Part shown: piece after piece, positions 1 through 31,381 of the stretch
Layout: each line of letters starts with the position of its first letter
Numbering within the stretch: the stretch's first letter is position 1
Source of the DNA: Pogona vitticeps
Lineage: Eukaryota; Chordata; Lepidosauria; Squamata; Agamidae
Length of the DNA: 64,000 nucleotides
Assembly (NCBI RefSeq): GCF_051106095.1
Contig: NC_135786.1
Span: 87,518,001 to 87,582,000 of the forward strand
Reading direction: 5' to 3'
Notes under the pieces: generated by a model
The model's input: the letters and a program-made list of their open reading frames with translations, nothing else
Database searches by the model: none
What the model was told of the DNA's origin: nothing
Translations under genes and position numbers: made by a program

Positions 1-18739
<18,739 letters not shown>

Positions 18740-18910
18740 TGCTGGAATGTATAAACCATGGGCAAAACCAGAAAAGACACTAGCAGTCTTGGAATGACTA
18801 AGACAACATGTCAGAATGTGGTTACGAGCATATCTAAAGAGTATCTAAAGAAAGAGGAAACAGAGATCAGTGCCCATATGTGCCAGACCCAGACCCGTAC
18901 ACACCCGCGT

Positions 18911-18933
18911 GCACGCACGCACGCACACGCACG

Positions 18934-18982
<49 letters not shown>
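18911..18982 (+). repeat. (AC)n microsatellite
   Basis: A CACG-interrupted start followed by pure CA dinucleotides. The frames across it are repeat artefacts. Confidence 0.97.
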
Positions 18983-20862
18983 CCAAGAGCTAGTCAAATC
19001 AAGCCAAACACAGCACAGAATGGCAGATTCATACACAGTGGAGAAAAATTAATTCACACTACCCATCACCTCCCCCCCTTCCCATAGTTCACTGACAGAA
19101 AGCACTATTTTTAGAACCAAGCAAGGGAAACATTTTCCATAAACAAATGCATTTCTATAGCAGAGTTCCTGTTTTTGTATAAGAGTTTCAGTTCATTTGA
19201 AGATATCTGTCTAAAAGCAGGAACTAAAACAGTGCCATCCTAACCACCTGACATGCCCAAGGGTCCGAAGAGCCAACATTAGGTTAGCAGAAACTTTGCT
19301 AAATCCAAATTTATGCCAGCCTAGGGGGTGGTAGAAAGTATTTAGATGCAGCTGCCCACTCCTTATTTTGTCCTGACATTGTGGCTATGGGCAGGACAAG
19401 ATTCGGGGTTTGCATAATGTAGCAATACACTCCTCCTTGTATTTGGCTGTTCTGCCAGCAGATCTTAATCAACAAAGCCATTCTCCTGGCATATCCCTGT
19501 TTTTAGCTGATCTCTGAGATCTGCTGAAAGAAAATAATTTTGCCAGCAAAAAGGGTTTTTGCTGCCAGAAAATACTTGATCCTAATACTAAACCTCTATA
19601 GCCTTCTTGTATTTGAGTTAGAATTTACTTTTATTTTAAACCATCCTTTTCCTTAAAATCCTTATTTGGCTCTAGCACTTTTTTTTTCAACATTTTACCA
19701 GATCAGTGTCTTTTCTGTTTCTTATCCTTGTGCAATCCAAAGCACGGGTAGAGTCTTTATGCAAATATAGGACAGCTATGGGGAGAGCCCTTTTCCCAGG
19801 CCATTCTGTGTATATATTCTGTTGATCTTACGGAAGGTGATGCTAAGAGCATGTTCAACCTTCTTCCTGGTTCTCTTATCCCTATCTCTTGCACAAGGCA
19901 TGTGAATTATTTAGTGTTTTACCTGTAGCAGCAACCAAAATATGCTAAGTCTGTTAAGAGGCTAGAGTTCATTAATTTAAAATAAGGTGCAGCTTGATCT
20001 TAAGCATGTGTGGCTTGAAATATGACTCACTGGGTTCAGGAAGTAGGTTAGTATGCATAGGATTGTAGATTTCAGTGGAGAAGTAAAACCACTGTATGAT
20101 TTACTTCAGGGTAAGCATACATAGAATCCAGATAGGCATATAGCTGACTATTTGGATTCCTTTTTAATGTTGTTTGGTTCACATCCATTTACAGCATCCA
20201 TACATGTTTTGACTTAGGGTGACTCTTTTCAGAGCTGTCCCGCTCCTTTTTTGGGCAGCGCTAAGGCTAGCTTTTTTGGTGTGATTCACACTGCTCCTAA
20301 TTATCTAATTCTGTAGCCCATGTAGATAGTTAATTTGCACCAAAATAGAGCTGTGGGCATCATTATCTGACCCTGTGATTTATTTGGTGAGTTGTGGCCT
20401 TCAAAGACAATGGAGAACACCCCCCCCCCCAGTTTTCCTCTACTCTCGCACTGTTTGAATGTTATATATTTTTTCCTACTGATGCAGTACTATTCTAGAT
20501 AAACAAGATACATTGGTAATATTGTCTATGCCATGGTAGGTAGATGCATTGCTGTTTTGCTGTGTCACTTGCTTTATTTAACACACAGCCTTCTGAATGA
20601 CAGTTATGGGAAAAAGTGGGGAAGGGGGCAGGAAGAGGAGTTTCATTAATTGAAAGGGAAACGAATTGGAGTGATCCAAAGACCTGTCTGGACCCATCTC
20701 ATGTGAGGAAAAAAGTCAATAAGTGTGAATGGAAGGATCACTCAAATAAGAGATAAAATAGATTACGGCAGATCACTCCAGCCTCCTCTGTCTGGGCGGT
20801 AGTTAATAATTAATTGCATTAAATGTAATAGGACAGAGAACGGCACCTGCTATCAATACTGA

Positions 20863-21131
<269 letters not shown>

Positions 21132-21818
21132 GTGCCCACTCAGAGGCAGCATAGGGAAGCTGGGCACTGCCTCAGAGTGGGCATCCGCTGGAGGAAGGGG
21201 GCTGGGAACTGCCAAACACCTGTTGGTCCCAAGGACGAACCACCAAGCTGGCATTTCTTGCCCATCTCTAGTTCCTAACTAAAAAGACAGTTTTGTACTA
21301 GATAGAAGTCCAAAGTTCATCTTGCACTTGACCCCCGCCCACAAAGAAGTCCCACCTCTTGCTGTATAAAACATTTAGATTGACTGTGTATCCGAAAAAC
21401 CTCAGATTTTTCTTTATCACACATACACTAGCTGTCAAAAAGAAGATCGCTGTTTAGTACAGTATAATGCACAGAATACTAGCAATGCAAAAAAAAAATA
21501 CATGCTACACTATTTACATTTAAGCAGTCAGTGGACTTTCTGTTCCCTTTTATGATTTTGAACATGACAAGATGGGCAGCAAAGATATGGGTAGCTAAGA
21601 GAGGCAGAATGTGTTGCTACTAATGCATTCCTAGTGACTGCAATTAAAAATACTGATTTGCCAGCATTTTGTAGAATGGGTACTAAATGTATCTGTGCTT
21701 CCTCTTTTTTTATGTTATCATGTGTCCTAGACACTTGAGTTGCATCATATTCAAATATAAAATTCTGAATGAGCAATCACATTTGTCCAAGATTGTTTTG
21801 CATACTTTTATTCTTGTT

Positions 21819-21867
21819 AAGATCTCACATTAAAGAATCATCTGGTAATTCTTTAATGTGAGATCTT
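21819..21867. repeat. Perfect 20-bp inverted repeat with 9-nt loop
   Basis: The arm AAGATCTCACATTAAAGAAT (21819-21838) is exactly complementary to 21848-21867, with loop CATCTGGTA. Neither arm extends further. It lies in MCOLN3 intron 1 and is not part of any repeat that I recognise. Confidence 0.95.
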
Positions 21868-22084
21868 GTCAGCTGGTGGGGGGGGTACTTTTTCTTCTTT
21901 CTAGTCTTTCTTTTCTGTAAGAGATACGTAACTTTTGCATTAGATTCATGGGGAGAGGAGTATGTAGAGCAGCTCAAACATATCTCGTTTCTGGAAGGCA
22001 GGCAGAGCAGGGGCTGATCCCATGAATTGTGCATGTACTTCAGTCCATTTAGATGCATGTGTGACCCTTTCATCAGGAAGACTG

Positions 22085-22200
22085 GCAAATGTGTGGCCAT
22101 TCAGATGTTGCTTGACTACAATTCCCATCATCCCTCATCTGGCTAGAGCTGATGAAAGCTGATGTCTAACACACATTTGGAGGGCCATGGGTTTTTGAAC
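22085..22200. mobile_element. hAT-like MITE remnant
   Basis: TGACTACAATTCCCATCATC and then TTTGGAGGGCCATGGGTTT match the plan of a common squamate hAT MITE (inverted ACTACAATTCCCATCATC and GATGAAAGCTGATG blocks). It is degenerate and the ends are approximate. Confidence 0.5.
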
Positions 22201-22493
22201 CCTACCCTATGTTATGTTTCTTTCTTTTTCTTTTTAGTTTTTACTCAGTAAACTACTAAGCCTTCTGATAAAGACTTCCCAGAGGAAGCTTCTACGTGGG
22301 TCACATACAATTAATCGGCACACCATGTGCTTTGCATATAAAATGTCCTGGGTTTCATTCCTGGTATCCTTCTCTGAAAATGAAGGGGACTGAAGAAGAT
22401 CTTTCTAGCAAGGTTCTACAAGCCAGTGAGATTAAACAGGGGTAGATTATATGGACCACTCATTTGGCTCAGGAAAATAAAGTCGTCTTGGAA

Positions 22494-22633
22494 GAGTGGT
22501 TGCCAACTTTGGGTCCCCAGATGTTCTTGGACTACATCCCAGAAATCTTGGCCAGCACAACTAGTGGTGAAGGCTTGTGGGAGTTTTAATCCAAGAACAT
22601 CCCCAGATGGAGACCCAAGGTTAGCAACCACTG
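22494..22633. mobile_element. hAT MITE
   Basis: Inverted ends AGTGGTTGCCAACTTTGGGT and ACCCAAGGTTAGCAACCACT with the family interior (GTTCTTGGACTACATCCCAG / GGAGTTTTAATCCAAGAAC). Flanking 8-mers are only a partial match, consistent with age. Confidence 0.8.
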
Positions 22634-23266
22634 CCTTAGAACATGCTCTTGTATATTTTTCGCCTGTTTCCTACTTTTCCTCCTGCAGGGATCAGCACAC
22701 ATCCATGTTCATTTGCTGAGCACCATAAATGAGGAGAATCTGAACTTGGTTTTGTCACACAGATGGGGCTGATGGAAGTTGCAGTTAAATAACCTGGGGA
22801 GGGCCACATGTCCTCCACTCTAGGTATAACCAGTGACTACACCCTGTCACCAAACTACTCTGCAAGCAACAGTTATGTTCCAAATGCACAGAGGGAAAAG
22901 GCAAAGAAATAACTCTCAATTAGTTTTCCACTCAGCATTATGCCAGATGTTTGATAATGTACAGCAATACTTCCTACAAAAGTAAGTCCTTCATGCCAAT
23001 TACTTTTTTTAAAATATACTAATATCACCCCCGACTGAAACAGAAGGCAAGACAGGATCCATTTTGCTTTGCATCCATATAACCTCTGTATGTATTGGAA
23101 GTCTTAGACCTTAGTATATATTAGAACTTAGCCCTAGACTATTTTCCAAATTCAGTGTCAGAGAAGTTTGGGAAAGTCTGCATTCCAGTGGTAAGTAGGG
23201 ACCAAAAGGGGGGGAAAGATGGAAAGCAAAGCATCTGCATATTTAAATCTGTTTTTCACTGTCAGT

Positions 23267-23737
23267 TGTTGTTGTTTAGTCATTAAGTCATGTCCGACTC
23301 TTCGTGACCCCCATGGAGCACAGCACACCAGGCCCTCCTGTCTTCCACTGCCTCCCGGAGTTTGGTCAAATTCATGTTGGTCACATTTCGTCCTCTGTCT
23401 TCCCCTTCTCCTCTTGCCTTCACACTTTCCCAGCATCAGGGTCTTTTCCAGGGAGTCTTCTCTTCTCATGGGATGGCCAAAGTATTGAAGCCTCAGCTTC
23501 AGGATCTGTCCTTCCAGTGAACACTCAGGATTGATTTCAGAATGGATAGGTCTGATCTCCTTGCAGTCCAGGAGCCTCCTCCAGCACCATAATTCAAAAG
23601 CATCAATTCTTCAGCAGTCAACCTTGTTTATGGTCCAGCTCTCACTTCCATACATCACTACTGGAAAAACCATAGCTTTGACTATGTGGACTTTTGTCCT
23701 CAAGGTGATGTCTCTGCTTTTTAAGATGCTGGCTTCA
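23267..23737 (-). mobile_element. Bov-B LINE 3' fragment with 12-bp TSD
   Basis: Reverse complement of the Bov-B 3' end, from the TTGTTGTTGTTTAGTCATTA terminus through the FGHLMRREDSLEKTLML-coding tail. Perfect direct repeats TTCACTGTCAGT lie at 23255-23266 and 23738-23749. It is a 471-bp 5'-truncated insertion. Confidence 0.95.
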
Positions 23738-24169
23738 TTCACTGTCAGTAATTAAATCTAAATAATTAAAAATCAGCCATCAAACTTTTCCAGGACTTTT
23801 GAGGTACAAAGTATGCAAAAGTGGTATACCATTCCCTTCATCCAAATAAATGCATTAATTAAACAAATAATAAATAATTAACTCTTCTTTTAGGAAAATG
23901 GGAAATCATCTGATTAACAGGATATCTTTTCATTTGATTAAAATATCTCCATTCGGTTACCCTGACAGATTCATTAGAATCAATTCAATATTGCACTCCT
24001 ACTTATTCGCAGCCTCAGCACTCAACCCTGAAACCGTGACAAAATAGTGCCTCTGAGCATGGACCAAGTGCATTTCTTTAATCACTTTAATCCACTTGGG
24101 ATTCATGATCCTCTGGGACATCCCATCATCCTTCTGACAAACCGGACCACATTGCCAAATGTTTTTTGT

Positions 24170-25130
24170 CCCTCCGCCTGCCCCCAAGCCCAGTTCCTCC
24201 ATTCTTCCCCGACTGGGACCCGAAAGAGGCACTTTCTGCCAGGGATAAGTTTCCTCCCGGCTTGCGGGATCTTTCACCGGGCCGGCGAAGGTTTCCTCTC
24301 CCTCCCTCCCCCCCGCCCCCGCCTGCGGGTATGGAAGGGCTGCCGACGCGAACTGACCTTCCGTGGGATGGCGAGAGAAGCGGCGCATTTCGCAGCCGGA
24401 GCCTAGCGCGTCTTCCCTTTCCATGAGCTCCCTCCCTGGCAGGTTTCTTTCGCTTCCCTCCTTCCCTCCCTCCCTCCGGCAGCATCTGTCGACGAGCCTC
24501 CTCCGGGGACGGACTCCTTCCAAGGGCCAGGCTCACTTACATAAGCGTCTTCCCGGACACCCCAAGCACCCGGGGCGGGACCGCCTCCCTGAGCCCTGCC
24601 GCGCGGCGCCAAGGGACGCCCGCCATTCCCCCCAAGCCAGGCGCCGCCGCCACCTCCGCACACTCACCTGCAGCGCCCGAAGAAGAGCCCCCCCCGTGCC
24701 CGCCGCCCACGCCGCCGCCGCCGCCGGCACAACAACTGCAGCCGCCGCCTCAGCGTGAGTCCGGTTCCATAGCTGGCCGGCGTCTGGCTCTCCTCTGCCC
24801 GGGGCCGGAGGCGAAGGCTCCGCGGCCGGCACCTGGACGGGGCTGGGCTCGGAGCGTCTGGCGCTGCGGCGGCGGCGGCGGCGAAGGTGCCTCAGCGCAG
24901 CGACGGCGGCGGCGGCGGCGGCGGCGGCAGGAGCCCCACGTGACCGAAGGCAGCTTCTGCCGCCCCAGCGACCGACCCACTCGAGCCTCCACCTCCCCAC
25001 AGACAATGTGACCGGCAAGGCGAGGGCCAGGGACGCGCTCGCCCTGCTGCGCGCCCGCCTCGCCACTCGCGGCAAGACCCGAAGGGAAAGCGCTGCTCTG
25101 GTCACCCTGCCTATCCCGGCTGGCTCAAGA
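24170..25130 (-). promoter_or_regulatory. MCOLN3: CpG-rich promoter of MCOLN3
   Basis: This is the only strongly GC- and CpG-rich stretch upstream of the MCOLN3 coding exons. It contains (CGG)n tracts at 24869-24884 and 24903-24930. No TATA box is obvious. Its position and a minus-strand splice donor inside it mark it as the likely promoter and first exon. Long open frames on both strands here are by-products of CpG richness. Confidence 0.75.
24668..24800 (-). other. MCOLN3: Probable non-coding first exon of MCOLN3
   Basis: On the minus strand GGGCGCTGCAG is followed by GTGAGTG, a strong donor at 24667. An alternative donor (GTAAGTGAG) lies at 24542. Either could splice to the acceptor at 18742-18743. 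A short upstream frame, MEPDSR-stop, begins at 24772. The transcription start is not determined; the right limit is a guess. Confidence 0.55.
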
Positions 25131-27240
25131 CGTGTGGTTGCCTGAGGCCGGGCAGGGAAGAGGGCCCCCCCCCCAACTCAAGGTGCATAGGACCACCACC
25201 ACCCCCAAGCCAGGCAAGGGAAACCGGCCCGAGGCAGAAAAAATCTCACAGGTTTCTGGCAGGGGAAGGTAACATCATAACCAGGGGAAATAACCTTTTT
25301 TCTGCCCTGGCAGCCTCACTCTGCCAAATGATAGGGCCGGCCTGGAAAGTAATACTGGTGCAAGAGGGCTCGTGTTTCTATAGACATCCCATCAGGGCCA
25401 AAAGAGGCTAATCTTTCGAACTACACTTCCCAGAAGCCTCCAGCTGACCACGTTGGCTGAGGGGTTCTGGTGGTCCAAAAAAGAGTAACTTTTCCAAGCT
25501 CTGCTCTTTTTTTTTAGATCAACAGATGCTCCATGGTTTGGCCCATTTGCTCATCATAAACACTGCCAAGACAGTGTAAATAAGAAAAATATTAAACAGA
25601 GGATGCTGAAGTAGCTTGTCAATACATATTTGTGATCTTCTCGCTGTACTGTATCTGGTTCTTGCCCCTGCCACTTTCGTCAGTTGTTATTACGCTGCAT
25701 TCCTACGGGATCTATATGAAATACGGATTTGTGTTTTTTGTTGAGCATTACCCCGAGAAGTAAGTTTCCGAGCTGTTGTTAGACAGAAATAAGAATGATT
25801 AAGTAAGAGTTTCAAAGTAGAAGCAGTTATGGTATCAGCTCCTAAAAATTTAGTGAAACCATTAAGTACGCATACTGTATAAAGAACTGCATGGCAGATC
25901 TGTTATCCAGTTATCCTATCCTTTCTATATGGAATCAGTACGTCCCAATTCTTTTGTCATTCCGAACTACCACCCTAGTTAAAACACATCCGGATTATGT
26001 ATTTACAGACTCCTTTGCAACTTCCTCCTGCTCCCTTTGAGTTATCTATCACTCTCCCAGACCTTTCCTTTGTGTAGCCCTTCTCACAAAGTGATGACCA
26101 CCCAACCTCATTCTCCCGAGTCCATCGGATCGCCCTCCACTTACCTCCTGCCTTCCCTGCCTGGTCCCTAAGAACTTGGGGAAGTTATAACGATTTTTTG
26201 GACTGCAGCTCCCAGAACACCCCAGCTAGATTTTTATTGCTCCTGGTTAGTCAGATCTATCACTTTCCCAGATGGCGACCCAGTGCTGAGATGTGAAGGA
26301 CCACACCCAGACTAATTTAGTTGCTACATCGAAAACCATGGCAATCGAAGTCTTCCGGTAAAGGGAAAAAATATCCTTCTGGTGTGTGTGTGTGTGGGGG
26401 GGGACCTTATTGGCTGGCAGAGATGGGACAAATGACCGTGCTGGGTGAGGTAGTTTGGGAACTCTGGACCAAAAATTTCCACTGGATGCTTAAGGGTGGT
26501 GTAGTCGATCAAGTGGTGGATTCTGGAGACCAGGGTTCGAATCCTCCGTTCAGCCACCGACTGGGAAAACCACTCCGTAAACATCTCACCTTGAAAGCCC
26601 TATTAGGGTCGCTATAAGTCGGTTCCGACTTGACGGCACAGAACACACGCGCACAGACCCCAGATTTAACTTTTCCCACATCAGATAGTCGATGATATTA
26701 TGCATGGTGTTTTGTTTTTTCTCAAGAAAAAGAGGTTGTGTATCCTTTCTGAAAATATTGTGATGTTGAAGTTGTGTATCATTTTGTGAGTCCTCGTCTC
26801 TCTTTCACACACACCACACACACACACCGATTTTTCGAATGTAGGAAGAAGACGGTTAACGCGTTTCTGAACCTTTAATGAAACCTCCCTGGCAGTCACA
26901 AACTTATAAAGATTGCAAAAAGCGATCTCCTGGTACGTCGAGGGGAGGAGGCCTCTTCTGAATAGCTCCCTTTGACCCGTCCTTCCAGAAATGCAACTCA
27001 AATGAACCTCAAGCGTAATTGTGCTATTAAACTTAATTAGAGGGTCTTAAAAGGAACAGTCTTTCGGCAGTAAGAAAGACAGAAGGCATTCTGTTACCGA
27101 AGAGCCGGTCTCGAGTAGAGGAGGAGTACAAGCGCCACGCGGCTCCCGAGTATCAGCTGCAAAAGTGTCCGGGTCACATAAGGAACTTTTTATTCCTTAT
27201 GTATTCCTACCTCATTGTTGGGAATAAAAAAGAAATGAGG
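24930..27240. other. Intergenic region between MCOLN3 and DNAI3
   Basis: Apart from the end of the CpG island it holds hAT-like fragments (25.42-25.49 and 26.19-26.24 kb), a G-run with (TG)n at 26.38-26.40 kb and one tRNA-derived SINE. I see no gene. Confidence 0.7.
26490..26645 (+). mobile_element. tRNA-derived SINE with RTE-like tail
   Basis: A tRNA-like head with B-box-like GGTTCGAATCC is followed by CACCTTGAAAGCCCTATTAG and GTCGCTATAAGTCGGTTCCG ACTTGACGGC, a tail like those of SINEs mobilised by RTE-type LINEs. A second copy is at 28.4 kb. Confidence 0.75.
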
Positions 27241-27643
27241 TGCCACGAGCTCGAAGCAGCAGGAACTGCCCGGGGGGGGGGGCGGTCTGAAGCTTGAAAT
27301 GTGACGCGCCTCCTCTCTGTCTGAGAGCGGCAAGGAAAGCCTCCCGTTCGCTGGAGGCCCCGCGGCTCCTTTTGGCCCCCATCAGCGCGTGTCCCCCTGG
27401 CGGCGCTTTTGTCCAAGAAACGTCCAATAGCGAGCGATTCTCTTCAGGAGGGGTGGGGTTAAAGCCAAAAGAAGGAGGGCGCATTCGCTCTTGCAGCTGC
27501 CAGTCACGAATGGCTGTTGGCCATAGCAACTGAACGACGCCTGCCCTGGAGGGATCAACATTTAACATTCGAAAGGGAAAAGAGAGAGAGGAGAGAGGAG
27601 AAGGAGGAGGAGAAGGGGACGGCGAAAAGCACTTTGCAAGCAG
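27240..27643 (+). promoter_or_regulatory. DNAI3: Probable DNAI3 promoter and first non-coding exon
   Basis: GC-rich stretch with a CCAAT box (27424-27428), a near-X-box for RFX factors (27516-27530, GTTGGCCATAGCAAC) and a strong plus-strand splice donor CAG|GTAAGG at 27643/27644. RFX factors drive ciliary genes (established knowledge), and DNAI3 is the next gene on this strand. The exon probably starts between the X-box and 27,600 and splices to 37,094. No transcript evidence is available. Confidence 0.6.
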
Positions 27644-28384
27644 GTAAGGACTGCTCTCCAGGAGAAGGAACTCCTTCCAAAGCGGTCTAAAAAGTCAGTA
27701 GCAGCTGCTGTTGCTGTTGTTGTGCCCTGTTAAATCAGACCCGACTGACTGGTGGTGAATCCCCGCGACTGAGCGAGCTCCAACATGCCCTGTCCTCAAC
27801 TATCAACTGGTAGCAGCTGAACGACACGTAGTGTGAGCCTTTGCTTGGTGAAACAATCGAGGCCCAGGCGGGAATGTGACAGTTCCTTCTAAGCCTGGAG
27901 ATTATACATTCCCCCATCATGGCTTGTAACCTGCGACAGATTTTTCCTCCAGGAATCTGCCCAATCCCCTTTTTAAAGGCATCTAGGCCAGATGCCATCA
28001 CCACATCCTGTGGCAAGGAGTTCCACAGAACTGCTCAGCTTTTGCAAAATCAGCTATGTGTGACCTTCCTCCGTTTCTTGATGCCCTCTTTCTTTCCCAG
28101 CATCTTTAAATTTTCCAGAGAATCCTGTCCTCTCATGATGGGCCCAAAGGAGGACAGCCTCAGTCCCAACATTTTTGCCTCCTGAAATACTTCCGGCTTG
28201 ATTTGATTTAGGACACACTGGTTCAACTTTATGGAAGTGCAGGGTACCTACAAACTTTCCTCCAGCATCACATTTCAAATTATTTTTTTTTCCAGCTTTC
28301 TTTACCGTCCAGATTTCACACCTGTACATAGTAATTCAGGAATACAAGAGTGTGGGTGGTCTTGATTTTCAGTGACACAGGGTG

Positions 28385-28570
28385 AGGCACCACTCAATGG
28401 AGTGATGGACTAGAACCCAGGAGGCCTGGGTTCAAATCCCTTCTCAGCCACGGAAACTGACTGGGGGGGATTGGAACTGGTAAAAACACCTTCTTAAATA
28501 TCTCACTTACCTTGAAAGCCCTGTTAGGGTTGCTCTATGTTGGTTCTGATTTGACAGTGCATAATAACCT
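28385..28570 (+). mobile_element. tRNA-derived SINE with RTE-like tail
   Basis: B-box-like GGTTCAAATCC, then CACTTACCTTGAAAGCCCTG and GGTTGCTCTATGTTGGTTCT, ending GATTTGACAGTGC. Same family as 26490-26645, more diverged. Confidence 0.7.
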
Positions 28571-29392
28571 TGACAAGGCAGTTTCACTGTGCAGTGAAAC
28601 CTTTGTTTCATTACAATTCACAAATACTAACTGATGCTTGCTATTGTGCCTGTTGCATAGATAGAGAACTAATCCCTTCCTTCTGGCCTGCCCAGTGTCA
28701 AACAGAGATGACTACCCACAGTTGATTCTGGACTGCATCCTCTATCATCCCATACCATTGGCTGTGGTAGCTAGTGCTGAGTTTCAGCCTGACAACTTTT
28801 GGATGGCCACATGTTCTCCACTCTTACCTTAGTAATCCATAATATAGTAGGCAATATGCTGCCCTCCAGATGTTTTGGGCTACCACACCCACCCCACCCA
28901 GTGGATGGGGCTTATGGGAGCTGTTGTCTTACAAAAAAAAACAAAAAACCTGAAGGTCTGCAGGCTGATTGTCATTTTATGTGAACTGTGGATAGACTTA
29001 AGACCATGTTAGTTCATTCTCACCTAAGGAGGAGATATAGGCAAGGAATTTATACAGAGTGTGCTTGGCCTGAAACATTTCTCTATCTGAGGTCCAGCAG
29101 CATAGGGTAATCCCCCTCTTAGCAAAATAAATAGAGAACAATTTTCTACATTTTCAAAACAACCACCCAAGATCAGTTGTCCAAGGTAGCTATCTCACTT
29201 TGCCTAATGATAAGGCCTTACCAGACAGAATCAGAGACTGTTGTTTCAGTCAAGTACTGTATTATTAAATTAACCAGCAGCATTTCCCCAAGATGGTACA
29301 CAGAATTCTTTCACAGGGTACTACTCTATGGGGAAGAAATGGCCCTCCAGATACTAAAACACAGTTTCCATCCACTTCAACAAACTGGGGGT

Positions 29393-29728
29393 GGTAAAGG
29401 TTCCCCTTGACATTTAGTCCAGTCGTGTCCGACTCTAGGGCGCAGTGCTCATCCCTGTTTCCAAGCCATAGAGCCAGCGTTTGTCCGAAGACAGTTTCCA
29501 TAGTCATGTGACCAGTGCGACTAGACACGGAACGCTGTTACCTTCCCACCAAGGTGGTACCTATTTATCTACTCACATTTTTACATGCTTTCGAACTGCT
29601 GGGTTGGCAGGAGCTGGGACAAGTGACGGGAACGCACTCTGTTGCATGGACTCTATCTTACGACTGCTGTTCGTCTGACCCTGCAGCACAGAGGCTTCTG
29701 CAGTTTAACCCTCAGCCCCACTACACCC
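29393..29728 (-). mobile_element. Sauria SINE with perfect 12-bp TSD
   Basis: Reverse complement of a Sauria SINE: the Bov-B-derived tail (AGGTTCCCCTTGACATTTAG) lies at the left and the tRNA-like head at the right. Target duplication CAAACTGGGGGT is at 29381-29392 and 29729-29740. Being nearly full length with intact TSDs suggests a fairly recent insertion. Confidence 0.95.
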
Positions 29729-31381
29729 CAAACTGGGGGTAACTGGGGACAATAGTAACAAATTTTAAAGGGAGTTCCTCAAGTAAGATTTGCTGATGGT
29801 GCACATCTGAACCTTCCTGTCAAGTGACAACCTTTAGGCCGAGCAGAGGGATTACAAGGTGGTGACAAAACTACACGCAATGCATTGCCTTTCCCTACAT
29901 ACGCACTTCTGACATTGCCTAAAGTTCCCATTCTATACTGAAGAAAGAAGGAAAAGAAAATAACTTAATGTTTGGAATCCTACTGGTGTTCACATAAGGT
30001 TTCCATAACTTGCAATAGCTAATTGCAGCTAATTGACAAAGTGCTGGGACACATCTCAGTTGTCACAAAATTGATTGCAGAACCAAGATGTACTTCAGCA
30101 CCTTGTCAGTTACTTGCAATTGGCCACAGAAAGTTATGTAAAACGTCTGCAAGCACCAGTAGGATTGCAGGCACTGAAAGGCACATGCTATACAGTGATG
30201 TTATGGTTGCTGACTTCCATTCAATGTCACTGATATCACAGTGGCAATACAACAGTAAAGTCTCAAACAAAATCTTTATTCATTCAGACAGAACTCCCTC
30301 AACATTTGCCATTAATTGGATTATTATTTTTTTAACCACAGCCTTTTAGACATAATACATAAGAATCGGGTTACATGGTGAAAATAATGGAAAATTTAAG
30401 ACTTTTTTGCTTGGCCACTGAGCAGATTTCAGAATTTCAGTAACAGATCTCAAAGACTAGATTCTGTTAGACCAGCCCTCCCTAACTTGGCATCCTCCAT
30501 TTAGGTTCCCAGCTTTTTTCAGCATCAGCCAGAATAGCCAATGATAATGAATGATGGCAGTTGTCATTTGAAACATTTGAAGGGTACCAAGTCAAGGGGG
30601 GGGGCGGTGTCTTTTAGACTTCAGCCATAAGAATAGGAAGGAATATTTCTTCTGAAAGGAACATGGATCTTTGATGCCTGAGGCATTTCATTCTATGAAC
30701 CTTTTGTGACATTGTTGCTTTGTGAGTTAAGTAATTTTAAAAAAATCTCTCATGCTCTACAGCTGTGTATTCTGATGATTCAGTATTTTGTACTCAAATA
30801 AATTATGTCTTTAATGGGTACTGCACATAAACATGACATTTAAAGTGTTCAATGTGATCATGATTAACCACTCCTCCATCTTGGTACATGGAGCATTTGT
30901 GTCTCTCTTGATAATTAATTAACTTGATTCCCCTTGAGCACCTAGCAACATAATAGTTCAATTCTGTAACACTAAACATTTCAGCCCATTAGATAATTAG
31001 AAGAACGTGCTGCTCTTGTTACTTTCTAGTATAGAAGATTAAAATATAAAGTTAATTGCTACATGTAGTTTTGCTAATATACCCTGCTAGGTTTCAGCAT
31101 TTTTATCATCCTAGCAGCACAGGTTAGTTAAAAGCACAACATGAACTTGCCTAGCTTTTGAAAAGGGGGTGGTGGATATTTCTTCAAATGGCAATTTAAT
31201 GAAAGTGATGTTTAATTCACTGAAAAACAATAACCAAGAAGACTCAACAAAACAGAATGGCCACTTATGCTATAGTTCCAAAAGAATGATTAGCTCCTAT
31301 GGGCTGGAAGTACAGCATTAGGAGGCCTCACAATTCAGAAGGAACTTATCCACTACAAACGAAATAAATGGAAACTATTGT

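Noticed and set aside
24533-25105. 190-codon open frame on the minus strand with poly-Ala and poly-Arg stretches
   Set aside because: It lies in the CpG-rich promoter, is made of GCG/CGG-run artefacts and has no recognisable domain. Mammalian MCOLN3 starts in the next exon.
26490-26560. tRNA gene suggested by a B-box (GGTTCGAATCC)
   Set aside because: It has no cloverleaf that I can fold and is followed by a SINE body and tail; the same applies to 28.4 and 31.4 kb.
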